A stretch of DNA of 6,130 nucleotides from Prevotellaceae bacterium UBA1787 (GTDB lineage: Bacteria; Bacteroidota; Bacteroidia; Bacteroidales; Bacteroidaceae), in NCBI GenBank assembly GCA_002315195.1, contig DCGD01000048.1, forward strand, positions 1 through 6,130, given 5' to 3'. The notes under the pieces were generated by a model. That model was not told where the DNA came from and ran no database searches. It was given only the letters and a program-made list of their open reading frames with translations. Numbering within the stretch: the first letter of the stretch is position 1; every line of letters begins with the position of its first letter. Shown one piece after another: positions 6,073 to 6,130 of this stretch. The translations under genes were made by a program, and so were the position numbers.

Positions 6073-6104
6073 TTTGGTTGAATCACATTTTATGCTTACC
6101 TTTG
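6073..6104 (+). promoter_or_regulatory. Full consensus promoter directed off the right edge
   Basis: TTTG (6073-6076), a 20-nt spacer, and TACCTTTG (6097-6104) match the Bacteroidota primary-sigma promoter at every consensus position, with the same spacing as the MBL-gene promoter. Transcription would begin near 6111 and run to the right. The gene it serves is outside the window. Confidence 0.7.
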
Positions 6105-6130
6105 TATCGACAGAACCCGCCACGCCTCTT

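Noticed and set aside
1..6130. CRISPR array, tRNA, rRNA or intact insertion sequence
   Set aside because: No regularly spaced repeats, no cloverleaf or conserved rRNA segments, and no transposase motifs were seen on either strand.

Overview
The window looks like chromosomal DNA of a member of the Bacteroidota, most likely a Prevotella-like species. Three things point there. The ribosomal protein S12 N-terminus is of the Bacteroidota type ([11 protein letters not shown]). Start codons are preceded by AT-rich sequence without Shine-Dalgarno motifs. Several promoters match the Bacteroidota primary-sigma pattern (-33 TTTG, -7 TAnnTTTG). Genus is an inference from protein flavour, not from a search.

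Layout, left to right. Positions 1-142 (minus) are the 5' end of rpsL, the first gene of the str ribosomal operon, with its leader and a -7 box at 219-226. Positions 397-2166 (minus) encode a lipoprotein with the full GH32 (levanase/fructosidase) architecture but with the catalytic nucleophile and the transition-state stabiliser replaced, so it is probably a pseudoenzyme. A 197-bp divergent intergenic region separates it from mdh (2364-3362, plus), a malate dehydrogenase of the longer, cytosolic-like type. An intrinsic terminator after mdh overlaps the promoter of the next gene (3450-4430, plus), an MBL-fold hydrolase with a twin-arginine-like N-terminus; its start is moved here from an upstream in-frame GTG to the ATG at 3450. 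It converges on a YihX-like HAD phosphatase (4480-5121, minus), with a stem-loop at 4447-4471 between the two stop codons.

Positions 5152-6072 contain no convincing intact gene. They hold a minus-strand reading frame that looks like decayed coding sequence, two long-range inverted repeats that could fold as RNA, and a pair of 14-bp direct repeats 53 bp apart. These repeats lie just upstream of a full consensus promoter (6073-6104, plus) that fires out of the right edge.

The genes do not form one pathway. The window is a set of mostly single-gene transcription units: translation (rpsL), central carbon metabolism (mdh, in the oxaloacetate-malate-succinate branch typical of these anaerobes), two hydrolases of unknown substrate, and one probable fructan-binding or otherwise repurposed surface/periplasmic lipoprotein. 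I see no tRNA, rRNA, CRISPR array, intact transposase or defence system.
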